Positions 38,359-46,243 of a stretch of DNA of 64,000 nt are shown here, piece after piece; position 1 is the stretch's first letter, and each line of letters opens with the position of its first letter. This DNA comes from Bradyrhizobium sp. JYMT SZCCT0428 (GTDB taxonomy: Bacteria; Pseudomonadota; Alphaproteobacteria; Rhizobiales; Xanthobacteraceae). The stretch spans positions 269,830 to 333,829 of the forward strand of contig NZ_JAFCLS010000002.1 in assembly GCF_018131075.1 (NCBI RefSeq), written 5' to 3'. The position numbers and the translations under genes were made by a program. The notes below the pieces were generated by a model. That model was not told the origin of the DNA. It made no database searches and saw nothing but the letters and a program-made list of their open reading frames with translations.

Positions 38359-40413
38359 TCACCGCGCCCGCTGCATCGCCAGCCGCTTCTGCAGATGCAC
38401 GGCTGGCATCGTGTAATCGACGGTGTCGGGATTGGTCAGATCTATACCCGTCACGGTGCGATAGGCATGGATGTAGCTCTGAATCTCCGGCCGCCAGTAG
38501 CGCACCCAGTTCTTGGCATGGCTCTCGTCATTGAGATCGATCCAGTCACCGTAGCGGACCGATAGCAGTATCTGCTCGCCGAAGGACGCCAGATCATGGA
38601 AGTGCGTGACGGTGACGTCCGACCAACCCTGCAGCGTCTTCATGGTGTCGACCTGCGGCATCCAGGCTTCGGTATAAGGCACCATCGGCCGACTTTGCAG
38701 GAAGTCGCGCATCTCCGGCCGCGCCAGCAGCCATTGCTGCATCAGCATTTCGACCCGTGCCGTCCACGGCAGATCGCCGAACTGGTTGTGCGCTCCCTGT
38801 GCAAGCAGCAGATGAACTTCCCTCAACGCCTTTAGCAGCGGGAACGCATCGGCGATGACGGTGGTGTCGTTGTCCTCCTTGTAGAAGACGGAGCACATGT
38901 GCAGCAGGTTATGGAAGCCCTCGAGGAATTTCGAGCGGCTGTCCGCCGGACGCAGCGGCGGCAACGCCTTGCCGCGCAATGTGATGCCGTATTCATGATC
39001 GTATTCGGCCCCACGCCGTTTCACTGTTAGCCGGTTCTGCTCGTCCTGTACGTAACCCCAGAGCAGATTGTTGAGCGGCCGCAGCGGATCGATCGTGACG
39101 TGCGCGAGCGGATCGCGATCGGCGATACTGCGCACGTTCTGGAAACGCTGGCTGATGGCGTTCATCGACTGCGCCAACATGCCTTCCTCATGCCAATACG
39201 ACCAGATCAGCTCGATCAGGCAGACGTTATCGGCGCGCGGGGTCAGGACGCCCGTGCAGAACACGCTGCGATTGAATACGTCATCGCGTCCGGCCACTTC
39301 ATAGCCCGGAAATGCGGTCTGGACGACGCGCTCGATACAGGGAAGACGGCCGGTACCGAGATAGGTCTTGAGTCTGTCCGTGACATCGGCAACGGTCAGT
39401 CCCGAACGTATCCGTTCCTCGTCGTCCGTTGTCAGGGGCCTACCGAATGAATCAAACTCCTGCACCGCGACGCCGCAATTCCACAACAGGAAGATTTCGG
39501 TTGCGGTCTTGAGCAGCTCATACGCCGCCATGCCGTGCATGGGCCTGAGCCTCGCCTGCTTTATTTCGGTCAGGTCCGGGCTGCCTGGGCGCAGAACTTG
39601 AGGATTGTTACCTTCGCACAAAACCTGCTCGATGAATCCCTGATAGCCGCGGAGCGTCCGACCGGTGCCCTTCGTTCCCAACCCACCGAACGAAATCGCC
39701 TTGGCGTGGGTGCGAATCGCGAGCCAAAGGCCCATATCGGCGGTCGGCGTCATCCCGCCGGAGCGCTGCGCCGACGTTCTGATATCTCCGCCAATGTTGA
39801 CCGACGGCGGTGGCGTCACGGTGATGGGGGCAGAGGCATTCTCGCTCTCGCCGCCCGGCCCAATCATGCGAGCCGTCGGAGCAACGGAACCTTGCAGGCC
39901 CGTTGTGTCGAACATGAATGCTGTCGGATCGTTTGCGACTGGCGATATCCTGTGCTGCATCGGCCCCCAATCGAGCTTCGACGACCCGATCGGCGGTACC
40001 TTGAACACCATCATCCGGCCTGAGGTCACACGATCGCACGGCTTGGGAGGCTCGCAATCGTCCGTCGCCGCCTGGCTTTCGATCACAAACCCCACCTGAA
40101 ATCCGAAAGGCACCTGCGTGATGCATCCCTCCTCGACGGTCGCTTTGTGGTACTGCGGGTCCAACGCGAATACCTTGCACCGGAGCCAGTAGTCACCCGG
40201 ATCGAGGTCGTCGAAATCGAACTGTCCATTTGCCTGGCTGCGGACAGAGCGTTCCGGAATCGCCTGTGGGTACTTCTTGACTTCCTCAAGAAACAACTCG
40301 ACGAGGGCGTCGGCGATCGGATTCTTGTACTTGTCCTTTGGCGATAAACCGACGTCGAACACGCCGCCGGAGATGCTGCCTGGTTGCGGTTTGCTAGTGG
40401 TATAGGTCGCCAT
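38359..40413 (-). CDS. Uncharacterised 684-aa protein with N-terminal carboxypeptidase-regulatory-like domain
   Basis: Residues about 16-90 look like a transthyretin/carboxypeptidase-regulatory beta-sandwich (NPIADALVELFLEE, GQFDFDDLDPGDYWLRCKV). The remaining 590 residues match no family I recognise. They include paired histidines (WHEEGMLAQSM; FHNLLHMCSVF; THFHDLASFGE), many Trp and Arg residues and an all-helical look in the C-terminal half. There is no signal peptide or membrane segment. GGAGGATGAG precedes the ATG at 40413. It is the largest orphan of the operon; a structural or enzymatic role cannot be assigned. Confidence 0.8.
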   Translation of the reverse strand: MATYTTSKPQPGSISGGVFDVGLSPKDKYKNPIADALVELFLEEVKKYPQAIPERSVRSQANGQFDFDDLDPGDYWLRCKVFALDPQYHKATVEEGCITQVPFGFQVGFVIESQAATDDCEPPKPCDRVTSGRMMVFKVPPIGSSKLDWGPMQHRISPVANDPTAFMFDTTGLQGSVAPTARMIGPGGESENASAPITVTPPPSVNIGGDIRTSAQRSGGMTPTADMGLWLAIRTHAKAISFGGLGTKGTGRTLRGYQGFIEQVLCEGNNPQVLRPGSPDLTEIKQARLRPMHGMAAYELLKTATEIFLLWNCGVAVQEFDSFGRPLTTDDEERIRSGLTVADVTDRLKTYLGTGRLPCIERVVQTAFPGYEVAGRDDVFNRSVFCTGVLTPRADNVCLIELIWSYWHEEGMLAQSMNAISQRFQNVRSIADRDPLAHVTIDPLRPLNNLLWGYVQDEQNRLTVKRRGAEYDHEYGITLRGKALPPLRPADSRSKFLEGFHNLLHMCSVFYKEDNDTTVIADAFPLLKALREVHLLLAQGAHNQFGDLPWTARVEMLMQQWLLARPEMRDFLQSRPMVPYTEAWMPQVDTMKTLQGWSDVTVTHFHDLASFGEQILLSVRYGDWIDLNDESHAKNWVRYWRPEIQSYIHAYRTVTGIDLTNPDTVDYTMPAVHLQKRLAMQRAR

Positions 40414-40434
40414 CTCATCCTCCATCGGTGGTCG

Positions 40435-41739
40435 TTAAGCTGCGGCCTTGCGCATGGCAGGTACGGCCGCGCAAAGTTCTGACGTGTTCACGGTGGCGCG
40501 GAGCGCCCAGTAAGTGAGTAATTTGGACAGCAGCGCGCTTTCATCCTCCGGGCTAATCCCGCCGTCGGCGCGCGCCTGACCGATGACGGCAAACACCAGG
40601 ATCGGAGAGGCTCGGTACATCTCTGATGGGTTGGCCCCCCAGCGCTGATAGAGCGCGGCGAGCCGCGCCGGCTGACGCTGAGCAACGTCCATCACTTCCA
40701 TCAGCGAACGACCGCGCAGCGCCCTCGGGCGGTGATTGACCAGGACCGACACAAAGGCCGGCATGCTCTCCAGCAACTGCGCGAGCAGATTTTGCGTCGG
40801 TGCAGGCAGTCCGGCGGGCGGGTAGTAGGATTCCCATAATGCGCCAAGGCGGCGCCATTGCGGATTCGGATAGAGTGCGTCACCGATCGCGGCACTGAGC
40901 TTGACGCGAATCCACGGCATCGGGTGCGGATCATCAGCGTTAAGACGAAAAACAAACGGCTTCGGAAGGCTCACCACCCCCATCAACCCGATGGTGGAGG
41001 CGATGCCGACACGGGCGACCGACCAGAAATCGGCGACGATTTCCGAGATCCAGCGTTCCCACATGCGCCAGGGCAAGCGGCTGGCGGCTGAACCACGTTG
41101 CAAACCTTTCAAGACCGGACGCAACGAATCGACGAGATCGAGCAGAGCGGCGGCCTGGTGGCCAACTTCGTGCACCAGCGAGGAGGCGATGCCGGTGCCC
41201 ACCATGCGCTCGCGCGGCACCCGTATGATGGCCACCGGATTCTCGCCGCCGCCGGGCAGACGCGTGCGTGCGCGCCGGATCGCGGCGCCGATGTCACGGT
41301 CGAGATAGCAGATGATCGGCGGCGCCTGGTAATAGCCGGGCAATTCCAGTGCATCGGCGGAGACGACATCGAGGCCGCCCAGCCACACCCCGGTCTCGTT
41401 CTCGCTTCGTTGCGTGATCACGTCCGAGAACATGTCGAACTGGGTCAGCACCACGTTGAATTTGAGGCGTAGCATCGTGAACCGGCGCTGGGCTTCTTCC
41501 GGCGTAGCATTGGCGCTGGCGGGCGATTGCAGCCAGCGCAGGAATTGGTGCAGCAAACGCCGCAACTGGCGGCGGCCCACGACCAGACATTTGTCGATCG
41601 ACGACTGCGCAGCCGGGAGCAGCGCCGCGGCCGGCAACATCGGTTCCTGCAGCGCGAACGACTTGACCATGATGAGCCGCGCCTTCAGCGAGCGCGTCTC
41701 GTGCAACAGCATCGCTCGTGTGTAGGAATCGAGGGCCAT
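40435..41739 (-). CDS. Uncharacterised HExxH metallopeptidase-like protein
   Basis: A 434-residue protein with a zinc motif H190-E191-V-G-H194 (SSLVHEVGHQAAALLDL). Downstream acidic residues E233 and D237 (ISEIVADFW) fit a gluzincin-type third ligand. It has no signal peptide. The C-terminal half is helical and Arg/Ala/Leu-rich with no recognised domain. The start at 41739 is eight bases past the stop of the second acidic protein gene. Position right after the two acidic genes suggests it may process them; this is inference. Confidence 0.78.
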   Translation of the reverse strand: MALDSYTRAMLLHETRSLKARLIMVKSFALQEPMLPAAALLPAAQSSIDKCLVVGRRQLRRLLHQFLRWLQSPASANATPEEAQRRFTMLRLKFNVVLTQFDMFSDVITQRSENETGVWLGGLDVVSADALELPGYYQAPPIICYLDRDIGAAIRRARTRLPGGGENPVAIIRVPRERMVGTGIASSLVHEVGHQAAALLDLVDSLRPVLKGLQRGSAASRLPWRMWERWISEIVADFWSVARVGIASTIGLMGVVSLPKPFVFRLNADDPHPMPWIRVKLSAAIGDALYPNPQWRRLGALWESYYPPAGLPAPTQNLLAQLLESMPAFVSVLVNHRPRALRGRSLMEVMDVAQRQPARLAALYQRWGANPSEMYRASPILVFAVIGQARADGGISPEDESALLSKLLTYWALRATVNTSELCAAVPAMRKAAA

Positions 41740-41746
41740 CGGATGC

Positions 41747-42436
41747 TCACACGCCTTGCAGGATGATCTTGTTGCCGCGGCGGTACCAGATTCCGCTGCG
41801 TCCGGAGCCACGGGTTTGAGGCACAGCTGACGAGCCGCCGCCTTGCAATAGGCCGGGCGCAACCGTTCGCGCCGCCTTGACCAGGGCTGTGCGCGCCACC
41901 GCCCTCGGATCGGTGCCCGGCGGTGCCGCGACTGCGTTCTTTACGGTGTTTGCCGCAAGCTGGACGAACTGCCTGGCGCCTTCGAATTCGCGATCCTCGC
42001 CACTCAGTTCCTGGTATTCCCCGCTCAACGCGCTGGTGCCGAACGCGGTCAGCCCCTTGGCAATCGACGGCCCAAGACGTCCGCCGATACGCGACCCGAT
42101 GGCGTCGCTGATGACCGGCACGGCCTGCAGGGCAGCGTTCCGCGCCGAAGATTTCAGGATGCCGCCGAGCTGCTGCCCGAGCGGAGAATTGACGGCGCTG
42201 CCGATGGCGCCGGCCGCCTTCCGGATGATGTTCCCGAGGAAATGATTGAGTTCCTGCTCGTTGCTAACTTCGAGCAGTTCGGCGGCGAGCTCCATCTGCT
42301 CGCCTTCACTGAAGACTTCCTGCAATTCGCCGGGAAACTCAAACTGCTCGCCTTCGAATTGCTCGCCTTGATACTCTACCTGGAATTCCTGGTATTCCAT
42401 GTTGGCTTCTAGCTGGGTGCGATCGATGTCATGCAT
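41747..42436 (-). CDS. Acidic-leader/glycine-zipper protein, second paralogue
   Basis: A 229-residue protein with an extreme Glu/Phe/Gln-rich leader (residues about 8-45, words such as EGEQFEFPGEL). Next comes the conserved block MELAAELLEV...EQELNHFLG (about 47-68), then a Gly/Ala-rich hydrophobic segment (about 70-125). Then comes GEDREFEGARQFVQLAANTV with a PPGTDPRAVARTALVKAA block and a basic tail ending RRGNKIILQGV. It is clearly paralogous to the gene just upstream. GGAGA precedes the ATG. No annotated function is known to me; membrane association or self-assembly is inferred from the glycine pattern. Confidence 0.85.
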   Translation of the reverse strand: MHDIDRTQLEANMEYQEFQVEYQGEQFEGEQFEFPGELQEVFSEGEQMELAAELLEVSNEQELNHFLGNIIRKAAGAIGSAVNSPLGQQLGGILKSSARNAALQAVPVISDAIGSRIGGRLGPSIAKGLTAFGTSALSGEYQELSGEDREFEGARQFVQLAANTVKNAVAAPPGTDPRAVARTALVKAARTVAPGLLQGGGSSAVPQTRGSGRSGIWYRRGNKIILQGV

Positions 42437-42489
42437 GATGGTCTCCGTGGCTTTTGGGTTCGCATCGCTGAAGGCAGTTGCTGCAACCG

Positions 42490-43125
42490 CTAGATGTTTT
42501 CGACGATGATCCTGTTCGGGCCGATGCGGCGCCACCGACCGGTCCGCGCGCGACCTCCGCCGCCATGGTGTGCCGAGGGCGAAGGCGCGCTGTTCGCCAG
42601 TCCCGGGGCATATCGTTGTGCCGCTGTAGCGATGGCCTGCCGTGCGATCGCAACCGGATTGCCGCCCGGCGCGGAAGCAGCATTCTTCACCGCTTCAGTT
42701 GCGAATCGCGCGAATTGCTTGGCCGCCTCGAATTCGCGATCTTCCTGACTCAGCCCTTCGAGCTCCAGCTCGAACAGGTTGCCGGCCATAGAGCCAAGCT
42801 TGCTGCCGATCGAGGCGCCGACCGGTCCTCCGAAGAAGGTACCAGCGACACCGCCTGCAATCGGCAACGCCTTCTTCAGAACGCCCTTCAACATGCCGCC
42901 GACGGCCCTGCCGGCCGAGGAGTTCGCGAACTGCTTGACCTTCTTGAAGACGCTGCCAAGGAATCGATCAAGCTCCTGCTCATCTCTGACCTCGAGCAAT
43001 TCGGCCGCGAGCTCCAGCAGTTCGTCTTCCCCGACGACTTCACCGGCCGTCTCGCCGGACCATTCGAACTGCTCGGATTCGAACATTTCCATTTCCGGAT
43101 TGTATTCGCTGAGCGGATTCTGCAT
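42490..43125 (-). CDS. Acidic-leader/glycine-zipper protein, first paralogue and first gene of operon
   Basis: A 211-residue protein with the same plan as its downstream paralogue. It has an acidic leader (about 1-35), the block ELAAELLEVRDEQELDRFLG (36-55), then a glycine-rich hydrophobic segment with zipper spacing (GGVAGTFFGGPVGASIGSKL near 90-110). SQEDREFEAAKQFARFATEA follows, then a NPVAIARQAIATAAQRYAPGL block and a basic C-terminus (GRWRRIGPNRIIVENI). GGGAGGACG precedes the ATG. The gene lies 72 bases from the expected start site of a consensus sigma-54 promoter. The function is undescribed as far as I know. Confidence 0.86.
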   Translation of the reverse strand: MQNPLSEYNPEMEMFESEQFEWSGETAGEVVGEDELLELAAELLEVRDEQELDRFLGSVFKKVKQFANSSAGRAVGGMLKGVLKKALPIAGGVAGTFFGGPVGASIGSKLGSMAGNLFELELEGLSQEDREFEAAKQFARFATEAVKNAASAPGGNPVAIARQAIATAAQRYAPGLANSAPSPSAHHGGGGRARTGRWRRIGPNRIIVENI

Positions 43126-43208
43126 TTCGTCCTCCCAAGGGGTTGGCCAAGCCAGGTGCATGGACGTCGGCGCAGCCTTTCGTGCAGGCGTCCTCGCGCA
43201 TAACAACA

Positions 43209-43223
43209 GCAATGGGCGTGCCA
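43209..43223 (-). promoter_or_regulatory. Sigma-54 (-24/-12) promoter of the acidic-protein operon
   Basis: On the minus strand the sequence is TGGCACGCCCATTGC, followed by T: an exact match to TGGCACG-N4-TTGC with the essential GG and GC dinucleotides at the correct spacing. Transcription would start near 43197, giving a leader of about 72 bases before the first acidic-protein gene. The sigma-54 activator gene at the far end of the operon supplies the expected regulator. Confidence 0.88.
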
Positions 43224-43276
43224 AACGCAAAAGCTCTTAGTTTACAATGATTTTGATGACGGCGGCGCTTCCGACC

Positions 43277-43337
43277 GCGAAGCTTGCTTCGCCGATATCG
43301 GCTACTTGAGGCGCGGGGAAGAAGTTAGCTTCGCCGC
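43277..43337. promoter_or_regulatory. Candidate upstream activator sites for the sigma-54 activator
   Basis: A perfect inverted repeat GCGAAGC-TT-GCTTCGC at 43277-43292 is centred about 88 bases upstream of the predicted start site. A second imperfect repeat at 43313-43337 (GCGGGGAAG, seven bases, CTTCGCCGC) shares the GCTTCGC half-site. Position and dyad symmetry are typical of enhancer sites for AAA+ activators. Confidence 0.55.
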
Positions 43338-43506
43338 ACAAGCCCAAGCTGCCACACACATGGTGCACACGAACGCCGGAGTGCACACCACATTCACTTG
43401 ATTCCGATCCCCCCACCGAGGATTTTCGTTGGAAACATCCGTCCACCAAATGCACATCCCACCGCGAGCCACCGATGAACCGCTCAGAACGGCTTTGAGG
43501 GAAATG

Positions 43507-43545
43507 ATGAAATTGGATAATGCCGCCGGACCGATCCGGGACGTG
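43507..43545 (+). repeat. 39-bp dispersed repeat, copy B
   Basis: It matches 15330-15368 at 33 of 39 positions by eye, same orientation. It runs directly into the EAL-domain remnant. Confidence 0.7.
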
Positions 43546-43566
43546 CAGATAAATCGACTTTCGCTG

Positions 43567-43740
43567 CGCGCGCTAGACCTGCCCGTCATCGCAGAAGGCG
43601 TCGAAACTGCAAGTCACCTTGTCTTCCTCGCGAAAGAAGGATGCGCCGAAATCCAAGGCCACCTGATTGGGCGACCCCAGCCGATCGCGCATTGCAACGA
43701 CGTGGCGGAAGGGCTCGGGTCTGCTCGGCGCCTGTCGTGA
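43567..43740 (+). pseudogene. EAL-domain (c-di-GMP phosphodiesterase) C-terminal remnant
   Basis: The segment RALDLPVIAEGVETASHLVF, then LAKEGCAEIQGHLIGRPQPI, is the end of an EAL domain, including the conserved EGVET and the QGxLxGRPxP motif. The catalytic EVL/EAL half, the Asp pair and any sensory domain are missing; upstream sequence is an unrelated repeat. It is a truncated fossil gene. Confidence 0.75.
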
Positions 43741-43815
43741 TCGCAAGCTCGTCGGCAAATCATTCGAGACCGCTTTGACGTTGCCTGGCTCCGCTTCGCA
43801 AGTCGACTCCCGCGC

Positions 43816-43920
43816 ACGTTGGTTGTCTCTAGATTTTCTTGGATCTCCCGGTGCACACGTCGTGCACACGCCGCCCTCTAACTGGTTGAAACAATTAAAC
43901 TCTCGCTCCAGTCCATCATG
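43816..43920 (+). repeat. 105-bp dispersed repeat, copy B
   Basis: Ungapped partner of 14903-15007, about 85% identical by eye. GTGCACAC occurs twice inside it and twice more just outside the EAL remnant at 43363 and 43381. Confidence 0.8.
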
Positions 43921-44047
43921 AGGAAGTTTGAGCTAGATCCAACCAGCGAGAGCCAACGGGATCTAAGATCCACACCTCAACGACCGGTTTGCGCCAGAAG
44001 GCGGTCATTCCACACGCGCGTACAACGACCGGCAGGTCCGTCGCTCG

Positions 44048-44683
44048 CTAAACTTTCTCGCGCCGGTTCGTCGTAGCAGCCTTCCCAACCGCTCCCGGCG
44101 CAAAGCCCTGCAGGAACAATTCGACCGCCATATCGGCGAATTCCTGCGGGCCGATCGCGCCCTTGGGGTCGTACCAAGTGTAGGTGAAGTTGATGATGCC
44201 GAACAGGATCATCGTGTAGATCTTCCTGGTGCGCTTGACGATTCGACCCTCGGCGTCGAGCCTGACCAGAAGGTCGGTGACGACATCGACCAGCTGAAGT
44301 TCAAGATCCTTGATGGCCTGCTGCTCATCCTCGTTCAGGAACGAGAGGTCGTGAATCAGGACGCGCTGTTCATGCGGCGATTTGGCGTTGACCTCGACGA
44401 TCGCACGAATGACATTTTGAAACTGTGTCAGCGTCGGGCCACCGGCCGCGACGGCCGTTTCGACATGCTGGATCATTTCCCGGATATGGGCGTCGAGGAT
44501 CGCGAACAGGATCGCTTCCTTGGAGTCGAAATAATGATAGAGCGCGCCGCGCGACAGCTTGCAGGCGTCTGCGAGGTCGGCGATCGAGGCGCGCATGTAG
44601 CCCTGCGCCGAAAACAGCCGGGCGGCATTGGTCAATATGCCGAGATGGATGCCGTCGTAGTTCTCAGAGCGTGTTCGCGCCAT
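44048..44683 (-). CDS. TetR/AcrR family transcriptional regulator
   Basis: A 211-residue repressor-type protein. The N-terminal helix-turn-helix is visible (AARLFSAQGYMRASIADLAD, LSRGALYHYFDSKEAIL), followed by a C-terminal ligand domain of the TetR_C_33-like type (DLSFLNEDEQQAIKDLELQL). It is divergent from an FAD oxidoreductase/BCAA-type transporter/acyl-CoA ligase operon. Ligands of this subgroup are often acyl-CoAs. A 21-bp motif present in the divergent promoter and again before the Rieske dioxygenase operon is the best operator candidate. Confidence 0.88.
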   Translation of the reverse strand: MARTRSENYDGIHLGILTNAARLFSAQGYMRASIADLADACKLSRGALYHYFDSKEAILFAILDAHIREMIQHVETAVAAGGPTLTQFQNVIRAIVEVNAKSPHEQRVLIHDLSFLNEDEQQAIKDLELQLVDVVTDLLVRLDAEGRIVKRTRKIYTMILFGIINFTYTWYDPKGAIGPQEFADMAVELFLQGFAPGAVGKAATTNRREKV

Positions 44684-44837
44684 CGGAGTTTGTCCGCTTC
44701 CATTCAGCTTTAGCTCGTATTCCCAAGGACATGCTTAGCTGATTCAGCCGCCCTTTTTCAGATCTCGATGCGTCGGCCCGCCGTCGGTCCTGCACGGACC
44801 TGCGGCCGATCGACCACATCGTCCTTATTGCAAAAAA

Positions 44838-44865
44838 TTGTTTGAACGGCCAGTCGGATTATAAT
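44838..44865 (+). promoter_or_regulatory. Promoter with embedded TetR operator candidate
   Basis: TTGTTT and TATAAT are separated by 16 bases. Between and overlapping them (44842-44862) lies a 21-bp word whose reverse complement contains CCGACTGGCCGTTCAA. The same word, with 19 of 21 bases identical, occurs at 58497-58517. A repressor bound here would block RNA polymerase for the rightward operon. Confidence 0.65.
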
Positions 44866-44924
44866 AGAATGATCTAAATCAAAGACAGCCCGGACCAACC
44901 GTGCAGCGCGCTTTGGGAGGTGAA

Positions 44925-46238
44925 ATGACGGTTTTTAGGGCGGATGCTGTCGTGATCGGGGCCGGTGCCGGCGGGCTTTGCGCCGCGGCTCGCCTCTCCC
45001 ATGCCGGGCTTCATACCATCGTCGTCGACGACAAGGACCGGCTCGGCGGACGCGCCTCGACCGAAGAGATCGACGGCTTTACGGTCAATATCGGGGCCAT
45101 CGCGATCGAACTCGGCGGCGTGTTCGAGGAGACCTTCAACACCGTCGGCACGCCGCTCGATATCCGCACCCCCGAGCCCGCCAGTTCCTTCTTCATCGAC
45201 GGCAAGCTTATCGATGTCGGCCGCGGCGGCTGGTCGCTGCTGCTCGGGCAGCTGACAAAACAGGCCTCCCGCATCCTGGAGAAATTCGCCGACGCCCGCT
45301 CCGGCAACCTGCCCGACGGGCGGCAATCGACCGAGGACTGGCTCAAAACCTACACCAGCAATGCCTCGGTGCATGCGATCTTCCGCAACCTGTGCGCCGC
45401 GATCTTCGCCTGCAACGCCAATGAACTGCCGGCGCGCGCCTTCCTGACCTATTTCACCAGCAAGGGCGCCTTCAAGCGTTTTGGCTTCTGCCCGCAAGGC
45501 ACGATCGGCGTCTGGAATGCACTCGGAAACGCGATCAAACGCAATGGCGATATCTGGTTGTCGACGCCGGCGGTACAAATTCACACCACCGGGGGCCGCG
45601 TCGACGGAGTGACCGTTGTACGCGATGGCCAACGGGTGCGGATCGAGACCGATCTCGTCGTCAGCAATGCCGGTCCGAAGACCACCGTGGCGCTTGGCGG
45701 CGAAGCCGCCTTCCCGCCTGCCTATGTCGAGCAGGTGCGCAGCGGGCTCAAGCCCGCCGCCAACATCGTCATCAATATTGCCAGCCGCGAACCGCTGATC
45801 TCCCATCCCGGCATCGTGACCTTCGGCAAGACGCGGCGGCTGTGCAACATGGCCAACCTCACGGCAACCTGCCCCGAACTGGCACCTTCAGGCTGGCATC
45901 TCTATGTCGCCTATGCCGTGCCGATCCCGGCGCTCGGCGATTTCGACTCCGACGCCGAGGTCGAACTCACGCTGACCGATCTGCGCGAGCAGTTCCCGAA
46001 TTTTGCCCAAGCCAAAATCCTGTCGATCCGCGTCATGCGCGACGACTGGCCGGCCCAGCGCAGCTGCGCTGGTTACGACCTGCCGCGAGAGACCGGCATC
46101 GATGGCCTGTGGTGCGTCGGCGACGCCGTCAAGCAATACGGCAATGGCGGCACGCAAGCCTGCGCCGAAACCGCGAAAATCGTCACCGACGCGATCCTGG
46201 CGCAGCGGCCGCGCGTGACGCAGCCGAGCCGGGCCTGA
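44925..46238 (+). CDS. FAD-dependent oxidoreductase (phytoene desaturase/amine oxidase-like)
   Basis: A 437-residue NAD(P)/FAD-fold flavoprotein. The Rossmann motif VIGAGAGGLCAAARLSHAGL lies near residues 9-28, followed by VVDDKDRLGGRASTEE, and the C-terminal LWCVGDAVKQYGNGGTQACA gives the second flavin segment. It resembles CrtI-type desaturases, but no carotenoid genes are present. The ATG at 44925 with GGGAGG upstream was chosen over an upstream GTG at 44901. As first gene of the transporter/ligase operon it could oxidise or desaturate an imported acyl compound. Confidence 0.83.
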   Translation: MTVFRADAVVIGAGAGGLCAAARLSHAGLHTIVVDDKDRLGGRASTEEIDGFTVNIGAIAIELGGVFEETFNTVGTPLDIRTPEPASSFFIDGKLIDVGRGGWSLLLGQLTKQASRILEKFADARSGNLPDGRQSTEDWLKTYTSNASVHAIFRNLCAAIFACNANELPARAFLTYFTSKGAFKRFGFCPQGTIGVWNALGNAIKRNGDIWLSTPAVQIHTTGGRVDGVTVVRDGQRVRIETDLVVSNAGPKTTVALGGEAAFPPAYVEQVRSGLKPAANIVINIASREPLISHPGIVTFGKTRRLCNMANLTATCPELAPSGWHLYVAYAVPIPALGDFDSDAEVELTLTDLREQFPNFAQAKILSIRVMRDDWPAQRSCAGYDLPRETGIDGLWCVGDAVKQYGNGGTQACAETAKIVTDAILAQRPRVTQPSRA

Positions 46239-46243
46239 CCGCG

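Noticed and set aside
45842..46243. Long N-terminal extension on the LivF-like ATPase
   Set aside because: The extension lies inside the preceding FAD oxidoreductase gene in another frame and reads as Arg-rich shadow sequence; the ATG at 46244 gives the normal LivF N-terminus.
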